From Zoogloea sp. (lineage in GTDB: Bacteria > Pseudomonadota > Gammaproteobacteria > Burkholderiales > Rhodocyclaceae): a DNA stretch of 61,518 nt. The stretch spans positions 1-61,518 of the forward strand of contig JAEUNU010000100.1 in the NCBI GenBank assembly GCA_016789125.1. Reading direction: 5' to 3'. The notes below the pieces were generated by a model, which searched no databases, was not told the origin of the DNA, and was given only the letters and a program-made list of their open reading frames with translations. The translations under genes and the position numbers were made by a program. This document shows positions 26,751 through 39,664 of this stretch, piece by piece (positions within the stretch are counted from its first letter, which is position 1; every line of letters starts with the position of its first letter).

Positions 26751-27239
26751 ATGAGACTCACCACCAAAGGTCGTTTTGCCGTCACGGCAATGATTGATCT
26801 GGCCTTGCGTTGCGCCGACGGTCCGGTCACGCTGGCGGGCATCGCCGACCGCCAGAAGATCTCCCTCTCGTATCTCGAGCAACTCTTCGGCAAGCTGCGC
26901 CGCTTCGAGCTTGTGAGCAGCGTGCGCGGCCCCGGTGGCGGCTACGCGCTGGCCCGGGACATGGCTGCGATCACCGTGGCCGACATCATCGCCGCAGTCG
27001 ATGAGCCCCTCGATGCCACCTCCTGCGGCGGCAAGGAAAACTGCCACGACGCCCATGTGTGCATGACTCACGACCTGTGGACCAACCTCAACCGCCGCAT
27101 GTACGAATACCTGCACTCGGTGACCCTCGCCAGCCTGGTCGAGCAGCAGCGCCGCAAGGTCGCGCAGCATGCCGTGCTCCACGACGAGCGCGCCGCCAGT
27201 GCCACCCGGAGCGGTGGCAAGCAGGCGCTCATCGCCTGA
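26751..27239 (+). CDS. iscR: Iron-sulfur cluster regulator IscR
   Basis: 162 residues of the Rrf2 family. The winged-helix DNA-binding domain (about 1-80) contains MRLTTKGRFAVTAMIDLA and the RGPGGGYALA wing. The cluster ligands C92, C98 and C104 with H107 are all present at the Escherichia coli positions. It represses the operon when it holds a [2Fe-2S] cluster. The C-terminal 30 residues are basic and variable. Confidence 0.96.
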   Translation: MRLTTKGRFAVTAMIDLALRCADGPVTLAGIADRQKISLSYLEQLFGKLRRFELVSSVRGPGGGYALARDMAAITVADIIAAVDEPLDATSCGGKENCHDAHVCMTHDLWTNLNRRMYEYLHSVTLASLVEQQRRKVAQHAVLHDERAASATRSGGKQALIA

Positions 27240-27258
27240 GCTGCGCCGGAGCGCCGTG

Positions 27259-28407
27259 ATGTTCTCCCCCGTTTACCTCGACCACAACGCGACGACGCCA
27301 CTCCACGCGGCTGTCCGCGAGGCGATGCTGCCATGGCTGGGTGAGCGTTTCGGCAACGCCTCGAGCCGGCACGAATACGGCCGTGCGGCCCGCAAGGCCA
27401 TCGACGAGGCGCGTGCCCAGGTGGCCGCAGCGGTCAATGCCCATCCTACAGAGGTGATCTTCACCAGCGGCGGCTCCGAGGCCAACAACCTGTTCATCAA
27501 GGGCGCCGCAGCCGTGCAGAAGCCCGGCCTGGTGGTCGTGAGCGCGGTCGAGCACCCCTGCGTCCGGGAGCCGGCGCGGCAGCTCGTCAAGGCTGGCTGG
27601 CGCTTCGCCGAGATCGCCGTCGACGGCGAAGGGCGGGTCGAGGCCACGGCCTTTGCGCAAGTCCTGGCCGAGAAACCCCGGCTGGTTTCGGTGATGCTGG
27701 CCAACAACGAAACCGGGGTGCTGCAGGACGTGGCCACGCTGGCGGCCCGGGTCAAGGCCGGCGGCGGCTGGATGCACTGTGACGCCGTGCAGGCGCTGGG
27801 CAAGATCAAGGTGGATTTCCGGGCGCTGAGCGTGCATGGCCTCAGCCTGTCGGCCCACAAGATTCAAGGCCCGCTGGGGGCGGGGGCGCTGATCGTCGAC
27901 AAGCGTGTCGAACTCGCGCCTCTCATCGCCGGGGGCGGGCAGGAGCGCAATCTGCGGTCTGGTACCGAGAACGTGATGGCCATCGTCGGTTTCGGCAAGG
28001 CCTGCGAGCTGGCTGCAGCCGGCGTCGCAGAGCGCGCCCGGCGCCTTGCCGCCTTGCGGGAGCGCCTCGAGGCCGGGCTCGTGCAGCTGGGCGCGCAGAT
28101 TTTCTCGGCCTCCGCCGCGCGCCTGCCCAACACCAGCTTCTTCGCGCTGGCCGGCATCGACGGCGAAACCCTGGTCGGCAAGCTCGACCGGGCAGGTTTT
28201 GCGGTGGCGAGCGGCTCGGCCTGCTCGAGCGCCAACCCGGAGCCCTCCCACACGCTGATGGCGATGGGCGTCGAGGCGGGCCTCGCCCGCTCGGCGGTCC
28301 GGGTCAGCCTGGGGGCCGGCAGCAGCGAGCAGGACATCGACGGATTTTTGAAAACGCTCGGCGAGAATCTCGCCAGTTTGCGAACCCTGGCCGCCGTGGC
28401 GGTCTGA
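27259..28407 (+). CDS. Cysteine desulfurase, NifS-like (first of two)
   Basis: 382 residues. The start at ATG 27259 lies just past the iscR stop (a GTG at 27256 is also possible). The PLP lysine is K201 in SAHKIQG, and the catalytic cysteine C322 lies in SGSACSS. It resembles the NifS branch of class I desulfurases more than IscS: the loop after the lysine lacks the TYGPKGIG form. It releases sulfur from cysteine. A second, IscS-type enzyme follows immediately, so one may serve basal and the other induced or specialised targets. Confidence 0.9.
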   Translation: MFSPVYLDHNATTPLHAAVREAMLPWLGERFGNASSRHEYGRAARKAIDEARAQVAAAVNAHPTEVIFTSGGSEANNLFIKGAAAVQKPGLVVVSAVEHPCVREPARQLVKAGWRFAEIAVDGEGRVEATAFAQVLAEKPRLVSVMLANNETGVLQDVATLAARVKAGGGWMHCDAVQALGKIKVDFRALSVHGLSLSAHKIQGPLGAGALIVDKRVELAPLIAGGGQERNLRSGTENVMAIVGFGKACELAAAGVAERARRLAALRERLEAGLVQLGAQIFSASAARLPNTSFFALAGIDGETLVGKLDRAGFAVASGSACSSANPEPSHTLMAMGVEAGLARSAVRVSLGAGSSEQDIDGFLKTLGENLASLRTLAAVAV

Positions 28408-28451
28408 GGTTTACAGGACAGACACTTTTTTGCAGCACGGAGAAGACTAAG

Positions 28452-29663
28452 ATGCTCAAGTTCCCGATCTACCTGGATTACTCCGCGACCACGCCGGTGG
28501 ATCCCCGCGTGGCCGAGAAGATGATTCCCTACCTCACGGAACTGTTCGGCAACCCGGCATCCCGCAGCCATCCCTTTGGCTGGACCGCCGAGAAGGCCGT
28601 CGAGGAGGCCCGCGAAGAGGTGGCGAAGCTGGTCAATGCCGACCCCAAGGAGATCATCTGGACCTCCGGCGCCACTGAATCCAACAACCTGGCGATCAAG
28701 GGCGCGGCGCACTTCTACTCCGGCAAGGGCAAGCACGTCATCACCGTCAAGACCGAGCACAAGGCCGTTCTCGACACCGTGCGCGAACTCGAGCGGGAAG
28801 GCTTCGAGGCCACCTACCTCGACGTCCAGGAAAACGGCCTGATCGACCTCGAGGTGCTCAAGGCGGCCATCCGCCCCGACACCGTGGTGGTCTCGGTGAT
28901 GTTCGTGAACAACGAGATCGGCGTGATCCAGCCGATCGCCGAGATCGGCGAGATCTGCCGCGAGAAGGGCATCATCTTCCACGTCGATGCGGCCCAGGCC
29001 ACCGGCAAGGTCGACATCGACCTCGCCAAGCTGAAGGTCGACCTGATGTCCTTCTGCGCCCACAAAACCTACGGCCCCAAGGGTATCGGCGCCCTCTACG
29101 TGCGGCGCAAGCCCCGCGTCCGCCTCGAAGCCCAGATGCACGGCGGCGGCCACGAGCGTGGCCTGCGCTCCGGCACCCTGGCCACCCACCAGATCGTCGG
29201 CATGGGCGAAGCCTTCCGCCTGGCCCGCCTCGAGATGGCTGAAGAGAACAAGCGCGTCGGCGAGCTGCGCGACCGCCTGCTCAAGGGCCTCTCGCAAATG
29301 GAAGAGGTGTTCGTCAATGGCGACATGGAGCACCGCGTGCCCCACAACCTCAACATCAGCTTCGCCTACGTCGAGGGTGAATCCCTGATCATGGCGATCA
29401 AGGATGTGGCGGTCTCCAGCGGTTCTGCCTGCACCTCGGCCAGCCTCGAGCCGTCCTACGTGCTGCGTGCCCTCGGCCGCAACGACGAGCTGGCCCACAG
29501 CTCCATCCGCTTCACCCTGGGCCGTTTCACGACGGTCGAGGAGATCGACTATACAATCGACCTGCTGCAGCGAAAGATCGGCAAGCTCCGCGAATTGTCG
29601 CCCCTGTGGGACATGTACAAGGAAGGCATCGATCTGAACACCGTGCAGTGGGCAGCCCACTGA
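28452..29663 (+). CDS. iscS: Cysteine desulfurase IscS
   Basis: 403 residues, the canonical length. The PLP lysine K205 is in [10 protein letters not shown], and catalytic C327 in [14 protein letters not shown] on the mobile loop. [16 protein letters not shown] and the C-terminal IscU-binding tail are conserved. It supplies sulfur to IscU, and usually to tRNA thiolation. GGAGAAG precedes the ATG. Confidence 0.97.
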   Translation: MLKFPIYLDYSATTPVDPRVAEKMIPYLTELFGNPASRSHPFGWTAEKAVEEAREEVAKLVNADPKEIIWTSGATESNNLAIKGAAHFYSGKGKHVITVKTEHKAVLDTVRELEREGFEATYLDVQENGLIDLEVLKAAIRPDTVVVSVMFVNNEIGVIQPIAEIGEICREKGIIFHVDAAQATGKVDIDLAKLKVDLMSFCAHKTYGPKGIGALYVRRKPRVRLEAQMHGGGHERGLRSGTLATHQIVGMGEAFRLARLEMAEENKRVGELRDRLLKGLSQMEEVFVNGDMEHRVPHNLNISFAYVEGESLIMAIKDVAVSSGSACTSASLEPSYVLRALGRNDELAHSSIRFTLGRFTTVEEIDYTIDLLQRKIGKLRELSPLWDMYKEGIDLNTVQWAAH

Positions 29664-29676
29664 CAGGAGAGCAAAC

Positions 29677-30060
29677 ATGGCATACAGCGAAAAGGTCCTC
29701 GACCACTACGAAAACCCCCGCAACGTCGGCGCCTTCGGCAAGGAAGACGACGGCATCGGCACCGGCATGGTCGGCGCACCGGCCTGTGGCGACGTGATGA
29801 AGCTGCAGATCAAGGTCGGCAAGGACGGCATCATCGAGGATGCCAAGTTCAAGACCTACGGCTGCGGCTCCGCGATCGCCTCCAGCTCGCTGGTCACCGA
29901 GTGGGTCAAGGGCAAGACCCTCGATCAGGCCCTCGACATCAAGAACACCGCCATCGCCGAAGAACTGGCGCTGCCGCCGGTCAAGATCCACTGCTCGATC
30001 CTCGCCGAAGACGCCATCAAGGCGGCGGTCGAAGACTACAAAAAGAAGCACAACGGCTGA
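29677..30060 (+). CDS. iscU: Iron-sulfur cluster scaffold IscU
   Basis: 127 residues. The three cluster cysteines C37, C63 and C106 are present, and LPPVK before H105/C106 is the HscA recognition motif. It receives sulfur from IscS and builds the cluster that is handed on with HscA/HscB help. It lies 13 bases after iscS. Confidence 0.98.
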   Translation: MAYSEKVLDHYENPRNVGAFGKEDDGIGTGMVGAPACGDVMKLQIKVGKDGIIEDAKFKTYGCGSAIASSSLVTEWVKGKTLDQALDIKNTAIAEELALPPVKIHCSILAEDAIKAAVEDYKKKHNG

Positions 30061-30073
30061 AAGGAACCCGATC

Positions 30074-30397
30074 ATGGCAGTAACCCTGTCCGACAAGGCT
30101 GCACAGCACATCGGTAACTTCATCGCCAAGCGCGGCAAGGGCGTCGGTATCCGCCTCGGCGTGCGCACGTCGGGCTGTTCCGGGATGGCCTACAAGCTCG
30201 AGTTCGCCGACGAGGTGCTGGCCGACGACGTGGTCTTCGAATCCCACGGCCTCAAGGTGTTGCTCGACCCCAAGAGCCTGCCCTACATGGACGGTACTGA
30301 ACTCGACTTCGTGCGTGAAGGCCTCAATGAAGGCTTCAAGTTCAACAACCCGAACGTGAAGGGCGAGTGCGGTTGCGGCGAGAGCTTCACGGTCTGA
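30074..30397 (+). CDS. iscA: Iron-sulfur carrier IscA
   Basis: 107 residues. The three conserved cysteines are C35 (SGCSGM), C99 and C101 (GECGCGES). A-type carriers move clusters to target enzymes, mainly [4Fe-4S] proteins. AAAGGAA lies upstream of the ATG at 30074. Confidence 0.97.
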   Translation: MAVTLSDKAAQHIGNFIAKRGKGVGIRLGVRTSGCSGMAYKLEFADEVLADDVVFESHGLKVLLDPKSLPYMDGTELDFVREGLNEGFKFNNPNVKGECGCGESFTV

Positions 30398-30398
30398 G

Positions 30399-30928
30399 AT
30401 GATCGACCTCAAGCAGGATTACTTCGCGCTGTTCGGCCTCGTTCCGGCTTTCTCCATCGACATGGAGAAGCTGGAGCAGGCCTACATCGACATCCAGGCC
30501 AGGGTGCATCCCGACCGCTTCGCCCACCTGTCCGACACCGAAAAGCGCCTGTCGATGCAGTGGGCGACCCACGCCAACGAGGCCTTCCGCACCCTCAAGG
30601 GCCCGCTTACGCGCGGCCATTACCTGCTCGAGCTGCGAGGCGTCGACCCCGGCTTCGATACCAACACCGCCATGTCGCCCGACTTCCTGATGGAACAGAT
30701 GGAGTGGCGCGAGGCCTTGGGCGAAGCCACCGATGCCGCCGACGAGGACGCCCTCGACGATCTCTCCCGCCGCCTCCGCCAGAGCACGCGGGCGCTGGAG
30801 GCCGAGCTGGCTCGCCAGCTCGATGACGCCGGCGACCTCGAAGGCGCGGCAGACAGCGTGCGCCGCATGAAATTCCTCGAGAAGCTGCAACACGAAATCA
30901 ATGACGCCTTGACGGCGCTGGAATCCTG

Positions 30929-30929
<1 letters not shown>
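30399..30929 (+). CDS. hscB: Co-chaperone HscB
   Basis: 176 residues. A J domain (about 1-75) carries the HPDRF motif; a three-helix C-terminal domain (about 95-170) binds IscU. It stimulates HscA's ATPase and delivers IscU. The start is one base after the iscA stop and the stop overlaps the hscA start (TGATG). Confidence 0.95.
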
Positions 30930-32797
<1,868 letters not shown>

Positions 32798-32812
32798 ACC
32801 CGGACGAACCCC

Positions 32813-33154
32813 ATGACCACACTGATCGTTCTTCCCCACGTCGAGCTGTGCCCCGAGGGCGCCGTGCTCGAGGCCGAACCCGGCCAGACCATCTGCGACA
32901 GCCTGCTCGCCAACGGCATCGACATCGAACACGCCTGCGAGAAATCCTGCGCGTGCACCACCTGCCACGTGATTGTGCGCGAGGGCTTCAACAGCCTCGA
33001 GCCCGCCGAGGAGCTCGAGGAAGACCTCCTCGACAAGGCCTGGGGCCTCGAGCCCAACTCGCGCCTGTCGTGCCAGGCGGTGGTGGCCGACACCCCGCTG
33101 ACCGTCGAGATCCCCAAGTACTCCATCAACATGGCCCGGGAGGGCAAGCACTGA
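32813..33154 (+). CDS. fdx: [2Fe-2S] ferredoxin of the ISC system
   Basis: 113 residues with the adrenodoxin-type pattern C42-x5-C48-x2-C51 (an extra C46 lies within) and a fourth ligand near residue 88 in LSCQAVV. It supplies electrons for cluster assembly. Its TGA shares a base with the iscX ATG. Confidence 0.95.
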   Translation: MTTLIVLPHVELCPEGAVLEAEPGQTICDSLLANGIDIEHACEKSCACTTCHVIVREGFNSLEPAEELEEDLLDKAWGLEPNSRLSCQAVVADTPLTVEIPKYSINMAREGKH

Positions 33155-33348
33155 TGAAATGGGTAGAAGTTCAGGAAATCGCTATCCAGCTGGCCGACGC
33201 CCACCCGGACGTCGATCCGAGCAAGCTCAACTTTGTCGACCTGATGCGCTGGGTGATGGCGCTCCCCGAGTTCGACGACGACCCCAAGCACTGCGGCGAA
33301 CGCATCCTCGAAGCCATCCAGCAGGCCTGGATCGAGGAAGTGGAGTAG
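33154..33348 (+). CDS. iscX: IscX (YfhJ) iron-binding accessory protein
   Basis: 64 residues, the typical length. The DPSKLNFVDLMRWVMALPEFDDDPK-type region (here split by the family's acidic patch) and the ILEAIQQAWIEE end are diagnostic. It binds IscS and iron and tunes cluster assembly. It is the usual last gene of isc operons. Confidence 0.94.
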   Translation: MKWVEVQEIAIQLADAHPDVDPSKLNFVDLMRWVMALPEFDDDPKHCGERILEAIQQAWIEEVE

Positions 33349-33352
33349 GGCG

Positions 33353-33856
33353 ATGGACGGCGCCCTGGTGACGCCAGGCGAAGCCATCTACACCTTTGAG
33401 CTGCGCACACTCGGCGGTGAGCCGTTGCGCCTGGCCAGTTTTGCCGGCAAGGTGCTCCTGATCGTCAACACCGCCAGCCACTGCGGCTTCACGCCCCAGT
33501 ACGCCGGCCTGCAGAAGCTCCATGAAACCTACGGCCCTCGCGGGCTGGTGGTGATCGGCTTCCCGTGCAACCAGTTCGGCGCCCAGGAGCCGGGCAGCAG
33601 CACCGAGATCGCCGCCTTCTGCCAGCGCAATTACGGCGTCGATTTCATCCTCACCGAAAAGCTTGAGGTGAACGGCAGCGGGGCGCACCCGCTGTTCCGA
33701 CATCTCACCACGGCCTTGCCCGGCGTGCTCGGGTCCGAGGCCATCAAGTGGAACTTCACCAAGTTTCTCGTCGATCGCGCCGGCCACCCGGTCAGCCGCC
33801 ACGCCCCGACCACCTCACCCGCGGCGCTTGCCGCCGAGATCGAGGCCCTGCTGTAG
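33353..33856 (+). CDS. Glutathione peroxidase family protein
   Basis: 167 residues. The peroxidatic C44 is in NTASHCGFTPQY, the glutamine in CNQFG and the tryptophan in WNFTKFLVD, so it is a cysteine-type (thioredoxin-linked or glutathione) peroxidase. It begins 4 bases after iscX, so it is probably in the isc transcript, giving peroxide defence to an oxidant-sensitive pathway. A terminator follows. Confidence 0.9.
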   Translation: MDGALVTPGEAIYTFELRTLGGEPLRLASFAGKVLLIVNTASHCGFTPQYAGLQKLHETYGPRGLVVIGFPCNQFGAQEPGSSTEIAAFCQRNYGVDFILTEKLEVNGSGAHPLFRHLTTALPGVLGSEAIKWNFTKFLVDRAGHPVSRHAPTTSPAALAAEIEALL

Positions 33857-33891
33857 GCGCGGCTAAAGCGCATTGCGGCGTGCAGGGCGCG

Positions 33892-33913
33892 GGGCGACTT
33901 AGGTCGCCCTTTT
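33892..33913 (+). terminator. Terminator between isc operon and convergent regulator gene
   Basis: GGGCGAC-TTAG-GTCGCCC followed by TTTT; it sits between convergent genes and could act both ways, though the minus-strand T-tract is weaker. Confidence 0.8.
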
Positions 33914-33934
33914 GCCTTGCTGGCCCTGCCCCGC

Positions 33935-35935
<2,001 letters not shown>

Positions 35936-36134
35936 TGTCTCCTCCATATGTTGCTGAAATTATTTCTTTTTTGTTGTGCTTCATAACGTAACACCTGCGT
36001 CTTTTATTAGCAAAGAACGGTGTCTCGCGCGGTTTCGAAAAGCAATTGACGTGCCAGGGAAGGCGCCCCGCCAGGTGGCGGATTTGGCGGTCCGGCGGGC
36101 TTGCTGCCCGGCATCGAGGGGATCTGGCGCGTTC

Positions 36135-36150
36135 TGGCACAGGGTTTGCT
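36135..36150 (+). promoter_or_regulatory. Sigma-54 promoter of the pedF-like operon
   Basis: TGGCAC-N5-TTGCT with GG and GC exactly 12 bases apart, upstream of 36200. An inverted ACACC (near 35990) / GGTGT (near 36021) pair and a CGGGC-TTGCT-GCCCG hairpin (36096-36110) lie upstream and could be activator-binding sites. Confidence 0.85.
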
Positions 36151-36199
36151 GGCAGATCCTCATAAAGCCTCGACATCCATAATCGACAAAGGAGACAAC

Positions 36200-36628
36200 G
36201 TGAAACATCCCTTCCGCCATCTCGGTACGCTCGCCGCCGTCCTCTGCATCGCCGGGGCTGCGTCCCAGGTCCTGGCCCACGGCGACGTGGTGCCCCAGGC
36301 CGTCGATACCACCGGGCTCAAGGCCCTCGGCGCAGACTTCCTGCCCACCAACCCCTACCGCAAGGACAAGACCGCCATCCGCATCGGCGACTCGGCCTTC
36401 AACCAGAACTGCGCCCGCTGCCACGGCCTCGGCGCCGTGTCGGGCGGCATCGCGCCGGACCTGCGCTACCTGCCCCTCGGCGACGAGGGCGACGAGGTCT
36501 TCCTTCAGCGCATCCGCAAGGGCGCGGTGCGCGACGGCCGCGTGTACATGCCGCCCTTCGAAGGCACCCTGAGCCAGGAGGCGATGTGGTCGATCCGCAG
36601 CTGGCTGGAGACCGTCCATGAAGACTGA
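36200..36628 (+). CDS. pedF: Cytochrome c-550, PedF-like
   Basis: 142 residues from GTG 36200 with GGAG nearby. A signal peptide (about 1-26, ending VLAHG) precedes one haem site (CARCH, 71-75). RVYMPPF near residue 125 supplies the axial methionine. PedF-type cytochromes accept electrons from PQQ alcohol dehydrogenases in the periplasm. The next gene overlaps its end by 11 bases. Confidence 0.88.
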   Translation: MKHPFRHLGTLAAVLCIAGAASQVLAHGDVVPQAVDTTGLKALGADFLPTNPYRKDKTAIRIGDSAFNQNCARCHGLGAVSGGIAPDLRYLPLGDEGDEVFLQRIRKGAVRDGRVYMPPFEGTLSQEAMWSIRSWLETVHED

Positions 36629-37466
36629 TCGCCGTCTCTGGCTGAAGGCGCTGGCCGCCGTGCCCCTTGCCGCCGCGTTGCCGGCGTGGGCCGACGGGCT
36701 GGAGGCGTTCCGCCAGCGCGGCCGCCTGCGCTTCGCGGTCTACAACGACTTTCCGCCCTATTCGATGGCCGGTGGCAAGGGCATCGACGCCGACATCGCC
36801 CGGGCCCTCGCCGCCAGGCTGGGCCTGGCGCCCGAGGTCGTCGGCTTCAATGCCGACGAGGACATGAACGACGACCTGCGCAACATGGTGTGGAAGGGTC
36901 ACTACCTCGGTGCCCAGCCCGCCGACGTGATGATGCACGTGCCGGTCGACCCCTACCTCGCCAAGGCCAACGACAAGGTGCGCATCTTCGGTGCCTACCA
37001 CCGGGAAGCCCTGGCCCTCGCGCGGCGCCCGGAGCGTGTCCGCCAGGCCCCCAACGGCTCGGCGGCGGTGGCGCTGGAGGTGTTCACCCGCGAGAAGGTC
37101 GGCGTCGAGACGGCGTCCCTGGCCGACGCCTTCCTGCTCGGCGTGCTCAACGGCCGTCTGCGCGAGAACGTGGTGCATTTCAAGACCGTCGCCGAGGCCG
37201 CCCAGGCCGCGCTGGAGGGCAAGATCGCCGCGGTGATGGCCCCCCGCGCCGAGCTCGAGGCCGCGCTGAAGGGCAGGGGGGAGCTCGTCATCGACGTGGT
37301 AAACTTCCCCGAACTTCAGACCGGCAGTTGGCCCCTGGGCATGGCCGTCAAGGTCGAGGAGCAGGCGCTCGCCGATGCCATCGCCGCGGCGCTCGCCGAG
37401 CTCAAGCGTGACGGCACCCTGACCGAGATCTTCCGCCGCCACGGCATCTCCCACACTCCCGCATGA
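36618..37466 (+). CDS. Quinoprotein-associated periplasmic substrate-binding protein (MoxJ-like)
   Basis: 282 residues with a signal peptide (about 1-25, ending PAWA) and a two-lobe periplasmic binding fold (RLRFAVYNDFPPYSM, then KGIDADIARALAARLG). The KGHYLGAQPADVMMHVPVD stretch marks the branch found next to PQQ dehydrogenases, including MoxJ/XoxJ. That branch is thought to help mature or couple the dehydrogenase rather than import nutrients. No permease or ATPase gene is nearby, in keeping with this. It overlaps genes on both sides. Confidence 0.85.
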   Translation: MKTDRRLWLKALAAVPLAAALPAWADGLEAFRQRGRLRFAVYNDFPPYSMAGGKGIDADIARALAARLGLAPEVVGFNADEDMNDDLRNMVWKGHYLGAQPADVMMHVPVDPYLAKANDKVRIFGAYHREALALARRPERVRQAPNGSAAVALEVFTREKVGVETASLADAFLLGVLNGRLRENVVHFKTVAEAAQAALEGKIAAVMAPRAELEAALKGRGELVIDVVNFPELQTGSWPLGMAVKVEEQALADAIAAALAELKRDGTLTEIFRRHGISHTPA

Positions 37467-38413
37467 GGCCTCCGATGGCACCCCTGAGAATCCTGTGTGC
37501 CGCGCTGCTGGCGGCTTTCGGCGCTGCCGCGCAGGCCGGCCCGCTGGCCTATGTGCCCAACGAGAAGTCGGCCACCCTCAGCGTCATCGACACTTCCACC
37601 GACGCGCGCCAGGCCGACATCCCGGCCGGGCAGCGCCCCCGCGGCATCGCCGGTGGCGGAAAGCGCGTGTACGTCACCGACGGCAAGACCGGCAGCCTGC
37701 TGATCATCGACACCGCCAGCGGCAAGCTCGTCAGGAGTGTGCCGGTGGGGGACTCGCCGGAGGGTGTCAGCCTGTCGGCCGACGGCAAGCTGCTGGCGGT
37801 GGCCGTGGAGGACGACAACAGCGTGGTGCTCCTCGACGCCGGCAGCGGGCGCGAGCTGGCACGCATTGCGGTACACGGCAAGAACCCCGAGCACGCGGTG
37901 TTCAGCCCCGACGGCCGCCTGCTCTACGTGAGCGCCGAGGAGGCCGAGCAGGTGGACGTGATCGACGTGGCCGCCCGCCGCCAGAGCGCCAGCATCCCGG
38001 TGGGCAAGCGGCCGCGGGGCATCGGCTTCCTGCCGGACGGCTCCCGCGCCTACGTGGCCAGCGAGCTGGCGGGCAAGGTGTACGCCATCGACGTGGCCGC
38101 CGGCCGCGTGGTGGCCGAGATCACTGCCGGCCAGTTTCCCAACGGCATCGCTGTGCACCCGGACGGCAAGCGGGTCTTCGTGTCCAATGGGCGCGACGGC
38201 AGCGTGATGGCCATCGACGTGGCCACCAGCAGCGTGCTCGCTACCATCCCGGTCGGCAAGCGGCCGTGGAACATGGCCCTGACCCCCGACGGGGCCAAGC
38301 TCTACGTGGCCAACGGGCGCTCGGGCAGCGTGTCGGTGATCGACACCGCCGCCCTGCGGAAGCTCGCCGACATCGAGGTGGGCGAGCTGCCCTGGGGAGT
38401 GACGATCCGATGA
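37463..38413 (+). CDS. PQQ-associated YVTN beta-propeller protein
   Basis: 316 residues with a signal peptide (about 1-25, ending AAQAG; a second start at 37475 is possible). Seven repeats of the YVTN type follow, each with a PxGxxPxGI-type turn (for example VPVGDSPEGVSLS and IPVGKRPRGIGFL). The fold is a seven-blade propeller. Members near PQQ alcohol-oxidation genes have no proven enzyme activity. The ATG overlaps the previous stop, and its own TGA overlaps the next ATG. Confidence 0.86.
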   Translation: MRPPMAPLRILCAALLAAFGAAAQAGPLAYVPNEKSATLSVIDTSTDARQADIPAGQRPRGIAGGGKRVYVTDGKTGSLLIIDTASGKLVRSVPVGDSPEGVSLSADGKLLAVAVEDDNSVVLLDAGSGRELARIAVHGKNPEHAVFSPDGRLLYVSAEEAEQVDVIDVAARRQSASIPVGKRPRGIGFLPDGSRAYVASELAGKVYAIDVAAGRVVAEITAGQFPNGIAVHPDGKRVFVSNGRDGSVMAIDVATSSVLATIPVGKRPWNMALTPDGAKLYVANGRSGSVSVIDTAALRKLADIEVGELPWGVTIR

Positions 38414-38943
38414 AGCCCCGCCGCTACACGCTGACCGCCATGCTCATCCACTGGGCCCAGGCGGCCGTCGTGCTATGGCTGCTGTGGCGCGGCTGGAGCA
38501 TGATCGACCTGCCCAAGGGCGCCGAGCGCACCGCCGCCTATGGCCTCCACAAGTCGTGGGGGCTGGTGGCGCTGGGCTTGATCGGGCTGCGCATGCTGTG
38601 GCGCTGGCGCCATCCGGCGCCACCGGCGCTGATCGGCGGTCACGAGGCGGCGATCGCCCGGGCGGTGCATCACGCCCTGTACGGCCTCTTGCTCATCGCG
38701 CCGCTGGCTGGCGTGCTGGCGTCCCAGTTCACGCCCTACGCCCTCAAGTTCTTCGGCTACGAGATCCCCAAGTTCGGCTGGCCCGACGAGGCGCTCAACG
38801 GGGTTTTCAAGACGGTGCACGTTTATTCGGCCTGGGCCATCGCCGGCCTCGTCGGCCTGCACGTGGCCGGCGCGCTGAAGCACGCCATCCAGCGCGACGG
38901 CACGCTGTCGCGCATGTTGCCGGAGTGGTTGTTGCGTAATTGA
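38410..38943 (+). CDS. Cytochrome b561 family membrane protein
   Basis: 177 residues with four transmembrane segments (about 10-30, 45-62, 85-110 and 140-165). Haem-ligand histidines appear in LIHWAQ, HHALYGLLLI and LHVAGALKH. It would accept electrons from periplasmic cytochromes or quinol, linking alcohol oxidation to the membrane. It is the last gene of the pedF operon and is followed by a CACCTGCTCC/GGAGCAGGTG stem-loop. Confidence 0.87.
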   Translation: MKPRRYTLTAMLIHWAQAAVVLWLLWRGWSMIDLPKGAERTAAYGLHKSWGLVALGLIGLRMLWRWRHPAPPALIGGHEAAIARAVHHALYGLLLIAPLAGVLASQFTPYALKFFGYEIPKFGWPDEALNGVFKTVHVYSAWAIAGLVGLHVAGALKHAIQRDGTLSRMLPEWLLRN

Positions 38944-38944
38944 A

Positions 38945-38969
38945 CACCTGCTCCGGGGTGGAGCAGGTG
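38945..38969 (+). terminator. Stem-loop after the cytochrome b561 gene
   Basis: A perfect 10-bp stem CACCTGCTCC/GGAGCAGGTG with a 5-base loop, starting 2 bases past the stop. No T tract follows, so it may protect the transcript end rather than terminate by itself. Confidence 0.5.
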
Positions 38970-38998
38970 GGCAGAGCTTTGCTTGAGCGTGTGTCCAG

Positions 38999-39179
38999 TG
39001 TGCTCGCCCGCAGTCGTCACAACCGAGGCCGATCCTTCGTCTCACGTCCGCGTGCGAATGAATTCGCACCTACAAAAGGCCAGCGGCCTGGTGGGCGAGG
39101 TTTGGCGGTGGGCGGCGCACCGAACCACGGTTTTGGGGCAGGAAGTGTGAAGCGCTTGTAGGGGCGAGCTTGCTCGCCC
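38999..39179. repeat. REP-type hairpin cluster, copy 1
   Basis: Contains GTGCGAATGAATTCGCAC (39052-39069) followed by CTACAAA, and a GGGCGAGC/GCTCGCCC hairpin preceded by GTAG (39158-39179). The stretch from about 39002 to 39091 is also found at about 47604-47700 with the same order of blocks. Nothing else is seen in the 350 bp between genes except the 39243-39275 terminator. Confidence 0.8.
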
Positions 39180-39242
39180 ACGGAGGTGAATCAAGGGGCT
39201 GCGCAAACTGGTCTGGAGCGGGGTTCGCGCCCCTGGCAACAC

Positions 39243-39275
39243 AAAGGCCGTCACGCTTGCGTCGTGACGGCCTTT
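39243..39275 (-). terminator. Strong stem-loop downstream of the cytochrome c gene
   Basis: A 13-bp perfect stem (AAAGGCCGTCACG/CGTGACGGCCTTT) 21 bases past the stop of the minus-strand cytochrome gene. The following T-rich stretch is short. Confidence 0.75.
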
Positions 39276-39295
39276 GCATTCTTGAAGCTATCCGT

Positions 39296-39628
39296 TCAGT
39301 CCAGCGCCAGGATCCAGTGGATCGCGGCCTTCAGGTCGTCGTCGCTGATCTTGTCGGCCGGGTGGGCCATCATCGGCACCTGGCCCCACACGCCGCTGCC
39401 GCCGTTGCGGACTTTCTCGAACAGGCGGGCCGGGGCACCGGCGTCGCCCTTGTACTTGGCGGCCACTTCCTTGTAGGCCGGGCCGACGCGCTTGGCGTCC
39501 ACCGCGTGGCAGGCCACGCAGCGGGCCTTCTTGACGATCGCCTCCGAGGCGGCGGCGGGGGCGCTGACGCCGATGGCGAGCACGGCAAACAGCGGGGCGA
39601 GGGTGTGGCGGAGGGTAAGGTTCTGCAT
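39296..39628 (-). CDS. Small c-type cytochrome (c-551/c-552-like)
   Basis: 110 residues with a signal peptide (about 1-27, ending APAAAS). One haem site CVACH (37-41) and the GPAYKEVAAKYKGD region and VPMMAH with the axial methionine match the small class I c-551/c-552 cytochromes. It carries electrons in the periplasm, perhaps from the alcohol dehydrogenase. It follows the DUF779 gene on the same strand. Confidence 0.9.
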   Translation of the reverse strand: MQNLTLRHTLAPLFAVLAIGVSAPAAASEAIVKKARCVACHAVDAKRVGPAYKEVAAKYKGDAGAPARLFEKVRNGGSGVWGQVPMMAHPADKISDDDLKAAIHWILALD

Positions 39629-39664
39629 GGCTTGGATTCCTTGTGTTGTGTATTCGGGGTGGGG

